Assembly: GCF_030296935.1 (NCBI RefSeq)
Contig: NZ_AP028032.1
Location: 1,364,001 to 1,428,000, forward strand
Direction: 5' to 3'
DNA length: 64,000 bases
Origin: Coprobacter fastidiosus
Lineage (GTDB): Bacteria; Bacteroidota; Bacteroidia; Bacteroidales; Coprobacteraceae
The translations under genes and the position numbers were made by a program. The notes beneath the pieces were generated by a model. The model was not told the origin of the DNA. It ran no database searches and worked only from the letters and a program-made list of their open reading frames with translations. Of this stretch, positions 36,388 through 43,773 are shown piece by piece (position 1 is the first letter of the stretch; every line of letters begins with the position of its first letter).

Positions 36388-37072
36388 ATCTGTTTTTGCA
36401 TATTCGTTTAATAGACAAACAGCCTCAGCAAAAACAGACAGTTACAACATAAGTTTTTTATAAAAATCTGATTTTGTACATTTTAAAAATATTATAAATA
36501 AATCCGTGCGATTTTTGGATAAAAAGAGTGAAGCGAGAAATATTAAAATATTAAATACAAAAGTGTTTTTCAAAAAAATAAAAACAGGTTAATCCTTGTA
36601 TATTCCATTTTTTTCTACTTATTTAGCCTTTGATTTTTTAATTTGACAAAATCATTTTAGTGTTTACAAATCGGGTTACAATGATTTATTACTTTTGGAT
36701 ATAATATAAAATTGATTGGCATCATACTTTTTCTATATGCGACACAAAAAACGGAGTTAAAATCCCAAAAGTTCTTTGTAAAATTTATCTTTTGTATTTC
36801 AGTCGGAGATTAATCATAATCGATCGGAAATAAAACCAACGATTTGAAGTTATTCTATTTAAAATTGCAGAAATGAGTAGTTTAATCCAAACATCTTAGA
36901 CCTTATAATTGTAAATCTTAAATTTAATCTGACTGAACTATACACTTTTTACAAACGATAAAGACAGTTGATTTTGTAGACAAACTCTATGCAGAAAATA
37001 AACAGATACCTCAATTTTTAGAAATGCTTTTACAAAATAACGGCATAATTCAAATTAAGTTTACAAAGGGAT
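36388..37072. other. Long regulatory gap between fecR and the ECF sigma gene
   Basis: 685 bp, very AT-rich, with no plausible ORF. An exact -7 element TACTTTTG lies at 36690-36697 (plus), about 375 bp upstream of the sigma ATG, without a good -33. TAAGTTTA at 37057-37064 is a near-match close to the ATG. I see no clear inverted repeat. The PUL operon promoter recognised by the ECF sigma should lie in this gap or upstream of susC, but I cannot place it. Confidence 0.4.
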
Positions 37073-37666
37073 ATGCAGGCTGATGAATTATTAATAGAAA
37101 TATCAGAGAATAATAGTCAAAAAGCTTTCAAATTACTGTTTGAATCCTATTATCCATCTTTATGTATATTCGGCCGCCGTTATATCGAATCAGAAGAGGT
37201 CGTTGAAGACGTGGTTCAAGACGTTTTTACATCCTTATGGGAAAACCGCCATAGAATAAATATCGAAACTTCTGCAAAGAACTATTTGATTACCATGACC
37301 CGAAATTTCTGTCTGAATTACTTACAAAGAAACCGGATAGAACAAAATTACATACAAGGGAAAATGACAAACCCGTTCGAGATCGGCAGTAACGATCTGG
37401 AAGAAGTCGTTCTTTTCTCCGAACTTAAATCTTTGATGATAGAAACTCTGAAAACACTACCTTTTGAATACCAACAGGTATTCATTATGAGCCGGTTCGA
37501 AAACAAAAATTACCGCGAAATTGCTGAAACTTTGGGTATATCGGTAAAGTCGGTAGAACGTTATAAAATGCGCACAGAGATGAAACTCCGTGAAAATTTG
37601 CAAGACTACATCTCTATTATGATTATCGTAATGATCATACAAATTCTTGCGGAAATGAATCATTGA
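37073..37666 (+). CDS. ECF-type RNA polymerase sigma factor (PUL A)
   Basis: 197 residues. Region 2 (20-85) includes FESYYPSLCIFGRRYI and DVVQDVFTSLWENRH; region 4 (115-175) includes LPFEYQQVFIMSRFENKNYREIA and the helix-turn-helix LGISVKSVERYKMRTEMKLR. It is expected to be released by FecR when SusC binds its glycan, and to activate the PUL. The protein ends in a hydrophobic stretch ISIMIIVMIIQILA (180-193), which could touch the membrane. It is divergent from fecR and convergent with the AraC gene, from which a MITE-family fragment separates it. Confidence 0.93.
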   Translation: MQADELLIEISENNSQKAFKLLFESYYPSLCIFGRRYIESEEVVEDVVQDVFTSLWENRHRINIETSAKNYLITMTRNFCLNYLQRNRIEQNYIQGKMTNPFEIGSNDLEEVVLFSELKSLMIETLKTLPFEYQQVFIMSRFENKNYREIAETLGISVKSVERYKMRTEMKLRENLQDYISIMIIVMIIQILAEMNH

Positions 37667-37676
37667 CAATAAAATT

Positions 37677-37716
37677 TCTCTCAAACCCGGCCCGAGCAAA
37701 ATTCAGACAGTTCTAA
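37677..37716. repeat. Right-end fragment of the MITE-like family (copy G)
   Basis: In reverse complement it reads GTTAGAACTGTCTGAATTTT then GCTCGGGCCGGGTTTGAGAG, matching the right end of copy A. The AraC stop codon (37713-37715) lies within its terminal TTAGAAC. Confidence 0.5.
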
Positions 37717-38771
37717 CATTTGATTTGACGTTTTTTCAGGTATCGGGCCGGGGTTTCTCCGATGCTTTTAACAAAAGCACGATTAAATGTAGATAGAGAG
37801 TTGAAACCGCTTAATTCGGCTATTTCCATTAAAGTCCTGCGTTCATCCGATGAGAGCAGAGCACAAGCCTCCTTTATTCTGAATCCGTTTACATATTCAT
37901 AGAAAGTCGTGTCGAGATCGTTATTTAAATATTCCGACAGATAAGTACGGTTTGTCCCTATTGCCGTCGCCACTTCGGTAAGAGTCAGTTTAGGATTTAG
38001 AAACATTCGTTCATTTTCCATATATTCTTGCAATTTTTTAAAGGGAAAATTTTGTATCTCATGAGACCCTTTCTGTTCAGGTTTCGGCATAAATAATCTG
38101 GACGTACTCGGCATTTCTATAACCGAATGTTTTTGGGATAATCGATAAATATAAGTCCAAACGATAATAGATATTGCATAATAAGCGGCATCGTTCAACC
38201 AATTTTCTTCCCAAAGGAGAATGGTCCAGAGTACAAGACATATATATAATGCTGTTATAGCCTTGCGTACCCATGAAATACTCAAGTTCTCGATATCCGA
38301 GAAATTGTTTTTTATATAATTGTCACGACGGGAACTTGCCATGAAAACAATAACAGTAATTATTGTTCCGAAAACAAGGGCATATAACATTGCCGCCTTA
38401 AAAATAACAGAAGACGGGTATATGATGTATGCGACTATAAATAATACCGAAGGCATAGACATTCCTATGATTCTGCGTAATGTGACCCATCCGGGAGAGA
38501 TAACTTCGAAGAAAAAAAGAGCCATTAACGGAACATATAACATATCGGTACTCATTGTTATACTCGTTATATACGGGTTGTACCATACGCCTTTTATCAA
38601 AAATCCCATATCCTTGAATTCGAGGAATGCAAGAAAAATCATGCTACAGAAAAGCAACCTCATCATATTGCTGCGGTGTCTTAAAGGATATAACTGAATA
38701 CTGGCAAGTATAAAGAACATAAATGCTGCACCATGTATAAAATGTGCTAAGTTCTCATAAAATGGATTCAT
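37713..38771 (-). CDS. Membrane-bound AraC-family regulator
   Basis: 352 residues. The first about 225 form six to seven hydrophobic helices (for example AAFMFFILASIQLY, MRLLFCSMIFLAFLEF, LYVPLMALFFFEVI, AMLYALVFGTIITVIVFM, ALYICLVLWTILLW). The C-terminal 100 residues are an AraC DNA-binding domain with two helix-turn-helices (LTLTEVATAIGTNRTYLSEY and LMEIAELSGFNSLSTFNRAF). This 7TM-like plus HTH layout is known in Bacteroidetes, but ligands are largely unknown. It has its own promoter (-7 at 38815). Its place next to PUL A suggests a second input into the locus; this is inference. Confidence 0.88.
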   Translation of the reverse strand: MNPFYENLAHFIHGAAFMFFILASIQLYPLRHRSNMMRLLFCSMIFLAFLEFKDMGFLIKGVWYNPYITSITMSTDMLYVPLMALFFFEVISPGWVTLRRIIGMSMPSVLFIVAYIIYPSSVIFKAAMLYALVFGTIITVIVFMASSRRDNYIKNNFSDIENLSISWVRKAITALYICLVLWTILLWEENWLNDAAYYAISIIVWTYIYRLSQKHSVIEMPSTSRLFMPKPEQKGSHEIQNFPFKKLQEYMENERMFLNPKLTLTEVATAIGTNRTYLSEYLNNDLDTTFYEYVNGFRIKEACALLSSDERRTLMEIAELSGFNSLSTFNRAFVKSIGETPARYLKKRQIKC

Positions 38772-38814
38772 TGTTCATCTCGTTAATCTATTCTGACAAA
38801 TAGGGCTTTATTTA

Positions 38815-38822
38815 CAAAGATA
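38815..38822 (-). promoter_or_regulatory. -7 promoter element for the AraC gene
   Basis: The minus strand reads TATCTTTG, an exact TAnnTTTG. A near -33 (GTTG, from CAAC at 38843-38846) stands about 20 bp upstream, giving a leader of about 37 nt. Confidence 0.5.
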
Positions 38823-38933
38823 TAAGAATTATAAAATTTATACAACACATGTAGTTTAATGATTATTGCATATATTAATATTACAATCATTTTATTGTGA
38901 ACATATTATAGTGAAAATTCGGTTTGAAGATTT

Positions 38934-39082
38934 GAGTCTGTCCAAATTTTGCCAAGATTGGCTTTGAGAGTTCCATTTGAGTATATATTCTTGTTTTTAT
39001 AAGAATGACAGCAGCTTTCTGACAAATGAAAACGAGAAAACAGGCCGGATAACATTTTTTATCGGAAAACTCAAGCTGTCCC
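38934..39082. repeat. MITE-like element, copy C (inverted relative to A)
   Basis: The ends are GAGTCTGTCCAAATTTTGCC (38934-38953) and, in reverse complement, GGGACAGCTTGAGTTTTCCG. Interior blocks, such as the CTTATAAAAACAAGAA stretch read on the minus strand, align with copy A. It lies between the divergent AraC and nuclease genes. Confidence 0.55.
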
Positions 39083-39262
39083 TAATATTCTATGTCATTT
39101 TTATCGAATGACTCCTTTTTTTGTTTTAATGACACGATAATTTATTTATTGAATATTCTTTTTATCGATTGATTCCCTGAATATTTCGGGTTATTCTCAT
39201 ATTTGCTTTCAACTTAATTCCAAAATATTTTTACAAATTCATCAATAATCCTCACCTATCGT

Positions 39263-41077
39263 ATGAAGAAGTATAGTTATCTACTACTTATTTTCCTATC
39301 CGTTTACTTCACCGGATGTGAAAAAGATGAGACCATAACAGAACTTGAAGAAGCGACATTATCCGTTTCTCCCGAAAATCTGAATTTCGACGAAAACAAT
39401 CCGTCAAACAATCAAATTACCATTATCTCCAATGTCTCATGGAGTATAAATGTCAGCAACAACGCTTTGAAAGTCGACAAAAGCGAAGGCGGGCCCGGAG
39501 AAAACAAAGTTTCTGTAACCGATATCCCCGCAGGCGAAACCTATATGCTTACGATCTCTACCGTAAAAAGAAACGAGACAGATAAAACAATATCAAAAAG
39601 TATCGCCGTAACTCGTCAACCGAAAGGCTTCACCAGCGAAACAGTCTATTACGATAATCTCGACAAAGCAATTTGGAGCGGAAGCGGAAACCCATTTATA
39701 GACCAATGGGACGGTTATATAAATGCGACGGGAACGGGTGCTGAAAACATCGAATATACGGGACGAACCGTTTCTGTTCGAAACAGTTTTCAATCTTCGG
39801 GATATGCAGGAGCATCTCGCAAAAATGCATTCTATTTCGGAGGAAAAGATGCTTATGTGACGGTCAATAATATACAACTTCAACCCGGGCAAACGTCTTT
39901 TCAGCTCTCTTTCGGATGTTGTAAATTCGAAGGCGACTTCGATACATCTTCCAATATCAAAGTATATATCAGCGGAAACGGAAGTTCGATGAAACCTCTT
40001 GCCTACAACCGGTCTACAACAAACTCTTGGGCGCTGGCAACCGCTCTGTTCAGTATACATAACACAGTTCCCCAAACACTATCCATCATGTTCGTAGCCG
40101 ACGACTACAATATCAGAATGGATGACATCAAACTGGTAACGAGCAATCAGTCGACAGAGCAAATATTCGATTTCTCCACAACGAACTATTCATGTGTAGA
40201 GACACCCAAAACTATCAAAACCAATAGTAATTACAAATATGTTACACATTTTGCCGAAACATTGATAAGCCAAAAGCATGTACGCAATTACACGGCATGT
40301 TACGACACATACCGACACAATCCCATGTGGGTGGCCTATCCTGTACACCAATGTTACCATGAAAAAGGGTTCGGACGTACAAATCCCGATCCTTGGCGTC
40401 CCGACCCGAAATTTTCGGCAAGCCAGCAATCTGTTATCTACCCGAGTGACTGGAACGATTGGCCTTGGTCAATGAACGGTAATGAACCTACCGACTTATA
40501 CTATTATTGGAGGCCTTATAATAACAAAAACTTTACCAAAGGACATTTACTGCGCTCGGCCGATCGAGGCGGCGCTGGAAGCGAAATGAACATACAGACT
40601 TTCTATCCTACCAATATCGCTCCCGAAGCATATCTATACGGAGATCATTGGAGCAAAGTGGAAGAGTTGTTATCCGATACATGGGAATGTTCCGATACGA
40701 CATATGTCGTTGCAGGATGTTATTATGCAAATGATGGTTACAAAACTTATGATGCAAGTAATTGGAATACCCTGTCGACTTTATCCAAAGAATGCGTAAT
40801 TCCAACAGCTCGATACAAAGTAATACTTCGTACCAAAAACGGAAGTTCAGGTAAACCGATCGCCGAATGTTCACCGGACGAAGTTATGGCAATCGGATTC
40901 TGGTTTCCGCAGAATCTTAACAACGAAAATCCGAGTACGACACCTCCGTTAAGCGACTATATATACTCGGTATCTGAAATAGAACAAAAGATCGGCAACG
41001 AATTCGAATTTTTCCCGACAGCTCCTGCCGAAGTTAAAAATCGAGTAAACATCAATGACTGGCCGGGACTGAACTAA
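39263..41077 (+). CDS. BACON-domain lipoprotein with DNA/RNA non-specific endonuclease domain
   Basis: 604 residues. Signal MKKYSYLLLIFLSVYFTGC gives an acylated Cys19. A BACON domain (about 32-118, LSVSPENLNFD ... SVSWSI-type core) is followed by a beta-sandwich region (125-295). The C-terminal part (about 320-595) matches the NUC1/Endonuclease_NS fold: the catalytic His428 lies in FTKGHLLRSADRG and the metal-ligand Asn451 in FYPTNIAPEAYL. The usual DRGH motif is TKGH here. The enzyme would degrade extracellular nucleic acid at the cell surface. It stands alone between AraC and the small RNA region, with its own terminator. Confidence 0.82.
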   Translation: MKKYSYLLLIFLSVYFTGCEKDETITELEEATLSVSPENLNFDENNPSNNQITIISNVSWSINVSNNALKVDKSEGGPGENKVSVTDIPAGETYMLTISTVKRNETDKTISKSIAVTRQPKGFTSETVYYDNLDKAIWSGSGNPFIDQWDGYINATGTGAENIEYTGRTVSVRNSFQSSGYAGASRKNAFYFGGKDAYVTVNNIQLQPGQTSFQLSFGCCKFEGDFDTSSNIKVYISGNGSSMKPLAYNRSTTNSWALATALFSIHNTVPQTLSIMFVADDYNIRMDDIKLVTSNQSTEQIFDFSTTNYSCVETPKTIKTNSNYKYVTHFAETLISQKHVRNYTACYDTYRHNPMWVAYPVHQCYHEKGFGRTNPDPWRPDPKFSASQQSVIYPSDWNDWPWSMNGNEPTDLYYYWRPYNNKNFTKGHLLRSADRGGAGSEMNIQTFYPTNIAPEAYLYGDHWSKVEELLSDTWECSDTTYVVAGCYYANDGYKTYDASNWNTLSTLSKECVIPTARYKVILRTKNGSSGKPIAECSPDEVMAIGFWFPQNLNNENPSTTPPLSDYIYSVSEIEQKIGNEFEFFPTAPAEVKNRVNINDWPGLN

Positions 41078-41081
41078 AAAT

Positions 41082-41117
41082 CTGTCTAAATTTTCCAATA
41101 AAATGGAGTTTAGACAG
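41082..41117. repeat. Palindrome made of two MITE-family ends (copy F)
   Basis: CTGTCTAAA and TTTAGACAG form perfect 9-bp arms around 18 bases. The left arm continues into TTTTCC as in the family end. It looks like an element reduced to its two termini, just after the nuclease stop. Confidence 0.55.
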
Positions 41118-41139
41118 GTCTTAAAACTCTATCAATGAA

Positions 41140-41178
41140 AAGACCTGCCCGACAAATGGGGAATGCCGGACAGGTCTT
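41140..41178 (+). terminator. Terminator of the nuclease gene
   Basis: AAGACCTGCCCG pairs with CGGACAGGTCTT (11 of 12), followed by CTTTATAT. Confidence 0.7.
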
Positions 41179-41279
41179 CTTTATATACCGATCAACAAAA
41201 ACTCAAATAATCGCAGTACTATATAGTCTTCAAAAGAAAAATAAAACCAGTATTTCAACAAAATAATAAGTGGCATATA

Positions 41280-41345
41280 AACAAAAAATGGTTGTCTCAC
41301 GACAACCAATCTTCGTTAACCTTAAATCTAATACTATGAAAAACA
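41280..41345 (-). ncRNA. Putative small RNA, copy 2 of a conserved pair
   Basis: On the minus strand an exact -7 box (TATATTTG, 41351-41358) is followed by a roughly 65-nt unit. It ends in the hairpin GGTTGTCGTGAGACAACC (41290-41307) and ATTTTTTGTTT. From TTTTTCATAGTATTAG to the terminator it equals copy 1 (10305-10372) except for two substitutions. No TTTG -33 is present at the right spacing, so expression may be weaker or activated. Flanking DNA outside the unit shows no similarity to copy 1, so the conservation is confined to the RNA. Confidence 0.6.
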
Positions 41346-41350
41346 CTGTG

Positions 41351-41358
41351 CAAATATA
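41351..41358 (-). promoter_or_regulatory. -7 element of small RNA copy 2
   Basis: The minus strand reads TATATTTG, identical to that of copy 1. The -33 element is missing or degenerate. Confidence 0.5.
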
Positions 41359-41601
41359 GAGAAAACATGCTATAAAACATATTAATAATCAAACAAAATA
41401 TTTTGCATTAACTTTATTTAAACTTTAAAATCAAAACTGAAGCCTCTATTACAAGACCTTTTTTTATTTTCAAATTCCATGTAGCAAAATACAAATCGAA
41501 ACAAATAAGCATTCATACATAATAAAAATATAAGAAAAAACGATTTTTAACCGATATTTTTCACTATTCAGCGATAACAATACGGATTTTATCGATTTTT
41601 T

Positions 41602-41632
41602 TTTGCATAATAATTTTTCTATTTTATTTTTG
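41602..41632 (+). promoter_or_regulatory. Perfect consensus promoter of an orphan transcript
   Basis: TTTG (41602-41605), exactly 19 bp, then TATTTTTG (41625-41632). No plus-strand gene follows until the LacI gene more than 1 kb away, and a terminator intervenes. Confidence 0.65.
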
Positions 41633-41638
41633 TAATGA

Positions 41639-41747
41639 TCAAAAAAGCATATACTACCTGTACAGAATGATTTTTTGATTAAACTATTCTATATATTTTG
41701 GTTACTCGGCAGCCATTCCGTGAGGAAAGGCTGTCGTTGTTTTTTAT
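41639..41747 (+). ncRNA. Orphan small RNA candidate
   Basis: A predicted transcript of about 105 nt runs from the consensus promoter to a hairpin at 41707-41736 with a TTGTTTTTTAT tail. No coding frame longer than 11 codons is present. It is convergent with the phosphoglycolate phosphatase gene (stop at 41782) and might act on that mRNA in cis, or elsewhere in trans. It does not resemble the paired small RNA at 10305 and 41280. Confidence 0.5.
41707..41736 (+). terminator. Terminator hairpin of the orphan small RNA
   Basis: CGGCAGCCATTCC pairs with GGAAAGGCTGTCG (two non-Watson-Crick positions), followed by TTGTTTTTTAT on the plus strand. Confidence 0.7.
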
Positions 41748-41781
41748 ATTCCGGCTCAACAACTTCGCAGCAATAAAAAAA

Positions 41782-42444
41782 TTAAAGACGGCCCGACAGT
41801 TCCAATATCTCGGCAGGAGAATCCACGACATAACAAGCACCGTTTTCGACCAGCTCTTCACGAGTGCGGAAACCCCATGTCACACCCACAGAAGTAACTG
41901 TCGCCGCTGCAGCCGTCTGCATATCTACCCCCGAATCTCCGATATATAGCGCCTCATTCACCGATACACCATTCACCTGTAGGATTTCTTTTACAATGAC
42001 CGGATCAGGTTTTACCGGAATTCCCTCACGCTGGCCGAGTACCGCGGAAAAAACGATGTCTTTAAAATAGTAGCGCACCAACTTCTCCGTACCTTCTTGA
42101 TACTTATTCGAAGCAACAGCCAAAGCAATGCCTTTATGTTGCAATTCTCTTAATAATTCTGAAATGCCCGGATAAGGAACTGTCAAGCATGTATTGTTTT
42201 GGGTATAATGCTCCAAAAAGAAACCTCTCATCCTTCCTATATTTTCCGGCGTACACTCACTCTCGGGAAGAGCCCTTTCAAAAAGTTTATTTATTCCGTT
42301 CCCGACAAAATAATTATAAGCATCAGTTTCATGTTCAGGAAAACCACATTGTTTCAATGCATAATTGGTACTCCCCGCCAAATCACTGATCGTATTCAGC
42401 AAAGTACCGTCCAAATCAAATATTACCAACTTTATCATCTTCAT
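41782..42444 (-). CDS. gph: Phosphoglycolate phosphatase-like HAD hydrolase
   Basis: A 220-residue cytoplasmic HAD-superfamily phosphatase. Motif I is IFDLDGTLLNT with both Asp residues; motif II/III surroundings are LAVASNK and KPDPVIVKEIL; motif IV is YIGDSGVDMQTA. This set is typical of Gph, which dephosphorylates 2-phosphoglycolate, though related enzymes (pyrophosphatase PpaX, beta-phosphoglucomutase) share it. Start: ATG at 42444 (MKMIKL) or 42438 (MIKL); the longer frame to 42486 adds an unlikely tail. It converges on the orphan small RNA. Confidence 0.85.
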   Translation of the reverse strand: MKMIKLVIFDLDGTLLNTISDLAGSTNYALKQCGFPEHETDAYNYFVGNGINKLFERALPESECTPENIGRMRGFFLEHYTQNNTCLTVPYPGISELLRELQHKGIALAVASNKYQEGTEKLVRYYFKDIVFSAVLGQREGIPVKPDPVIVKEILQVNGVSVNEALYIGDSGVDMQTAAAATVTSVGVTWGFRTREELVENGACYVVDSPAEILELSGRL

Positions 42445-42583
42445 CTGTTTTTTATGGAACGAAAGTAGAAAAAATAGGTTTACCATACAAACAGACTCTT
42501 TTTATGTTTTACAGCATAGTCAATCTACATACCACAACATATAAAATGGTAATAATCAACATATTAAATATAACCAAATTAAA

Positions 42584-42600
42584 ATGTGCACGCACACACA
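42584..42600 (+). promoter_or_regulatory. LacI-type operator, upstream copy
   Basis: ATGTGCACGCACACACA is a near repeat of the site at 42653 (one base differs) with the central CG typical of LacI-family operators. It lies upstream of the -7 box at 42635. Confidence 0.55.
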
Positions 42601-42634
42601 ATAAAAAATATTATAAATACCCGATATTTTTCGC

Positions 42635-42642
42635 TACATTTG
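42635..42642 (+). promoter_or_regulatory. -7 promoter element of the LacI-uxu operon
   Basis: TACATTTG is an exact TAnnTTTG between the two operator copies. No TTTG at the -33 position is seen. The placement supports autoregulation. Confidence 0.55.
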
Positions 42643-42652
42643 CGAATCATAA

Positions 42653-42670
42653 ATGTGTACGCACACACAT
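42653..42670 (+). promoter_or_regulatory. LacI-type operator, downstream copy
   Basis: ATGTGTACGCACACACAT contains the half-palindrome TGTGTA-CG-CACACA (one mismatch). It covers the expected transcription start and early leader, ending 15 bp before the ATG at 42686. Confidence 0.55.
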
Positions 42671-42685
42671 AGCATAAAATTGCTC

Positions 42686-43756
42686 ATGACCGATAAAACA
42701 AAAAATGTTCGCATTTCAGATATTGCCCGTATGGCAGGAGTATCCGTCGGAACAGTCGATCGGATTCTGCATAACAGAGGAAAAGTGTCTAAAACAGCCC
42801 AAGAAAAAGTAAACCGAGTATTGCAAGAAGTTGAATACCGACCCAATCTCATGGCTCGGTCGCTGGCATTGAAAAAGCAATTCAATATTGCAGCTTTGAT
42901 TCCGGCTTTCCGGCCGGGAGAATATTGGGAAAAGGCTGCGGAAGGGATAGACAAAGCTGCCGGAGAGCTGAACGACTACAACATTGTCGTTCAAAAAATA
43001 TTCTTCGACCAATATGACCAAACCTCATTCAAGCACGTTTGTGAAATGGTTCTTTCTGATGAATTTAACGGAGTATTGATCGGAACATTATTTTCAGACT
43101 CGGTAACCGAACTCTCTGCCCGCCTCGATGAAAAACAGATACCATACGTATATATCGATTCCAACATCCCCGAAAACAATCAATTGGCATATTTCGGGAC
43201 CAATTCTTATGACGGAGGATATATTGCCGCAAAATTGCTTACGGGGAAAATAGCACAAGGAAGCGATATTCTCATCGGAAAAATAATTCGAGAACGAAAC
43301 AACAGTTCTACTCAGGTAAAAAACAGAGAAAAGGGTTTTATGGAATATCTCCATAAAACTGGTTTCTCCGGTCATGTCTTCTCGTGCGAACTGCATATCG
43401 ACGAACCCGAATATAATGAAAAAATCCTAAACCGGATATTCAAAGCCAATCCCGGCATAAAAGGAGCTGTCGTATTTAATTCGGTATGTTGCGTATTGGC
43501 AGATTACTTGGAGAACAACGGTAAAAGAGAGATAAAGCTGGTGGGATATGACCTTATCGAAAGAAATATACGACATCTGTCAGAAGGGACGATTACATGG
43601 CTTATCGCCCAACGCCCCGAGATACAAGGATACAACGGAATAAAAGCATTGGGGAATTTTCTGACATACGGTAAAAAAGCGCCTCGAATCAACTTTATGC
43701 CGATAGATATTCTTATTAAAGAAAATATCGGCTATTATCAAAACAATAATCTTTAA
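42686..43756 (+). CDS. LacI-family regulator of the hexuronate genes
   Basis: 356 residues from the ATG at 42686 (MTDKTKNVRISDIARMAG); an ATG at 42653 is part of the operator and is not used as start. The N-terminal helix-turn-helix (VRISDIARMAGVSVGTVDR) and hinge (RPNLMARSLA) are typical. The rest is a periplasmic-binding-protein-like ligand domain (about 55-345, with IAALIPAFRPGEYW and LVGYDL). It is followed by the SDR and uxuA genes on the same strand with a 17-bp gap, and flanked by two operator copies. The likely effector is a hexuronate or aldonate intermediate (inference). Confidence 0.9.
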   Translation: MTDKTKNVRISDIARMAGVSVGTVDRILHNRGKVSKTAQEKVNRVLQEVEYRPNLMARSLALKKQFNIAALIPAFRPGEYWEKAAEGIDKAAGELNDYNIVVQKIFFDQYDQTSFKHVCEMVLSDEFNGVLIGTLFSDSVTELSARLDEKQIPYVYIDSNIPENNQLAYFGTNSYDGGYIAAKLLTGKIAQGSDILIGKIIRERNNSSTQVKNREKGFMEYLHKTGFSGHVFSCELHIDEPEYNEKILNRIFKANPGIKGAVVFNSVCCVLADYLENNGKREIKLVGYDLIERNIRHLSEGTITWLIAQRPEIQGYNGIKALGNFLTYGKKAPRINFMPIDILIKENIGYYQNNNL

Positions 43757-43773
43757 AACTTAATATTACAATT

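Noticed and set aside
42653-42685. An upstream ATG for the LacI gene giving an N-terminus rich in Thr and His.
   Set aside because: Those codons are the operator repeat, and the -7 box at 42635 puts transcription start inside or just before it; the ATG at 42686 fits the LacI family.
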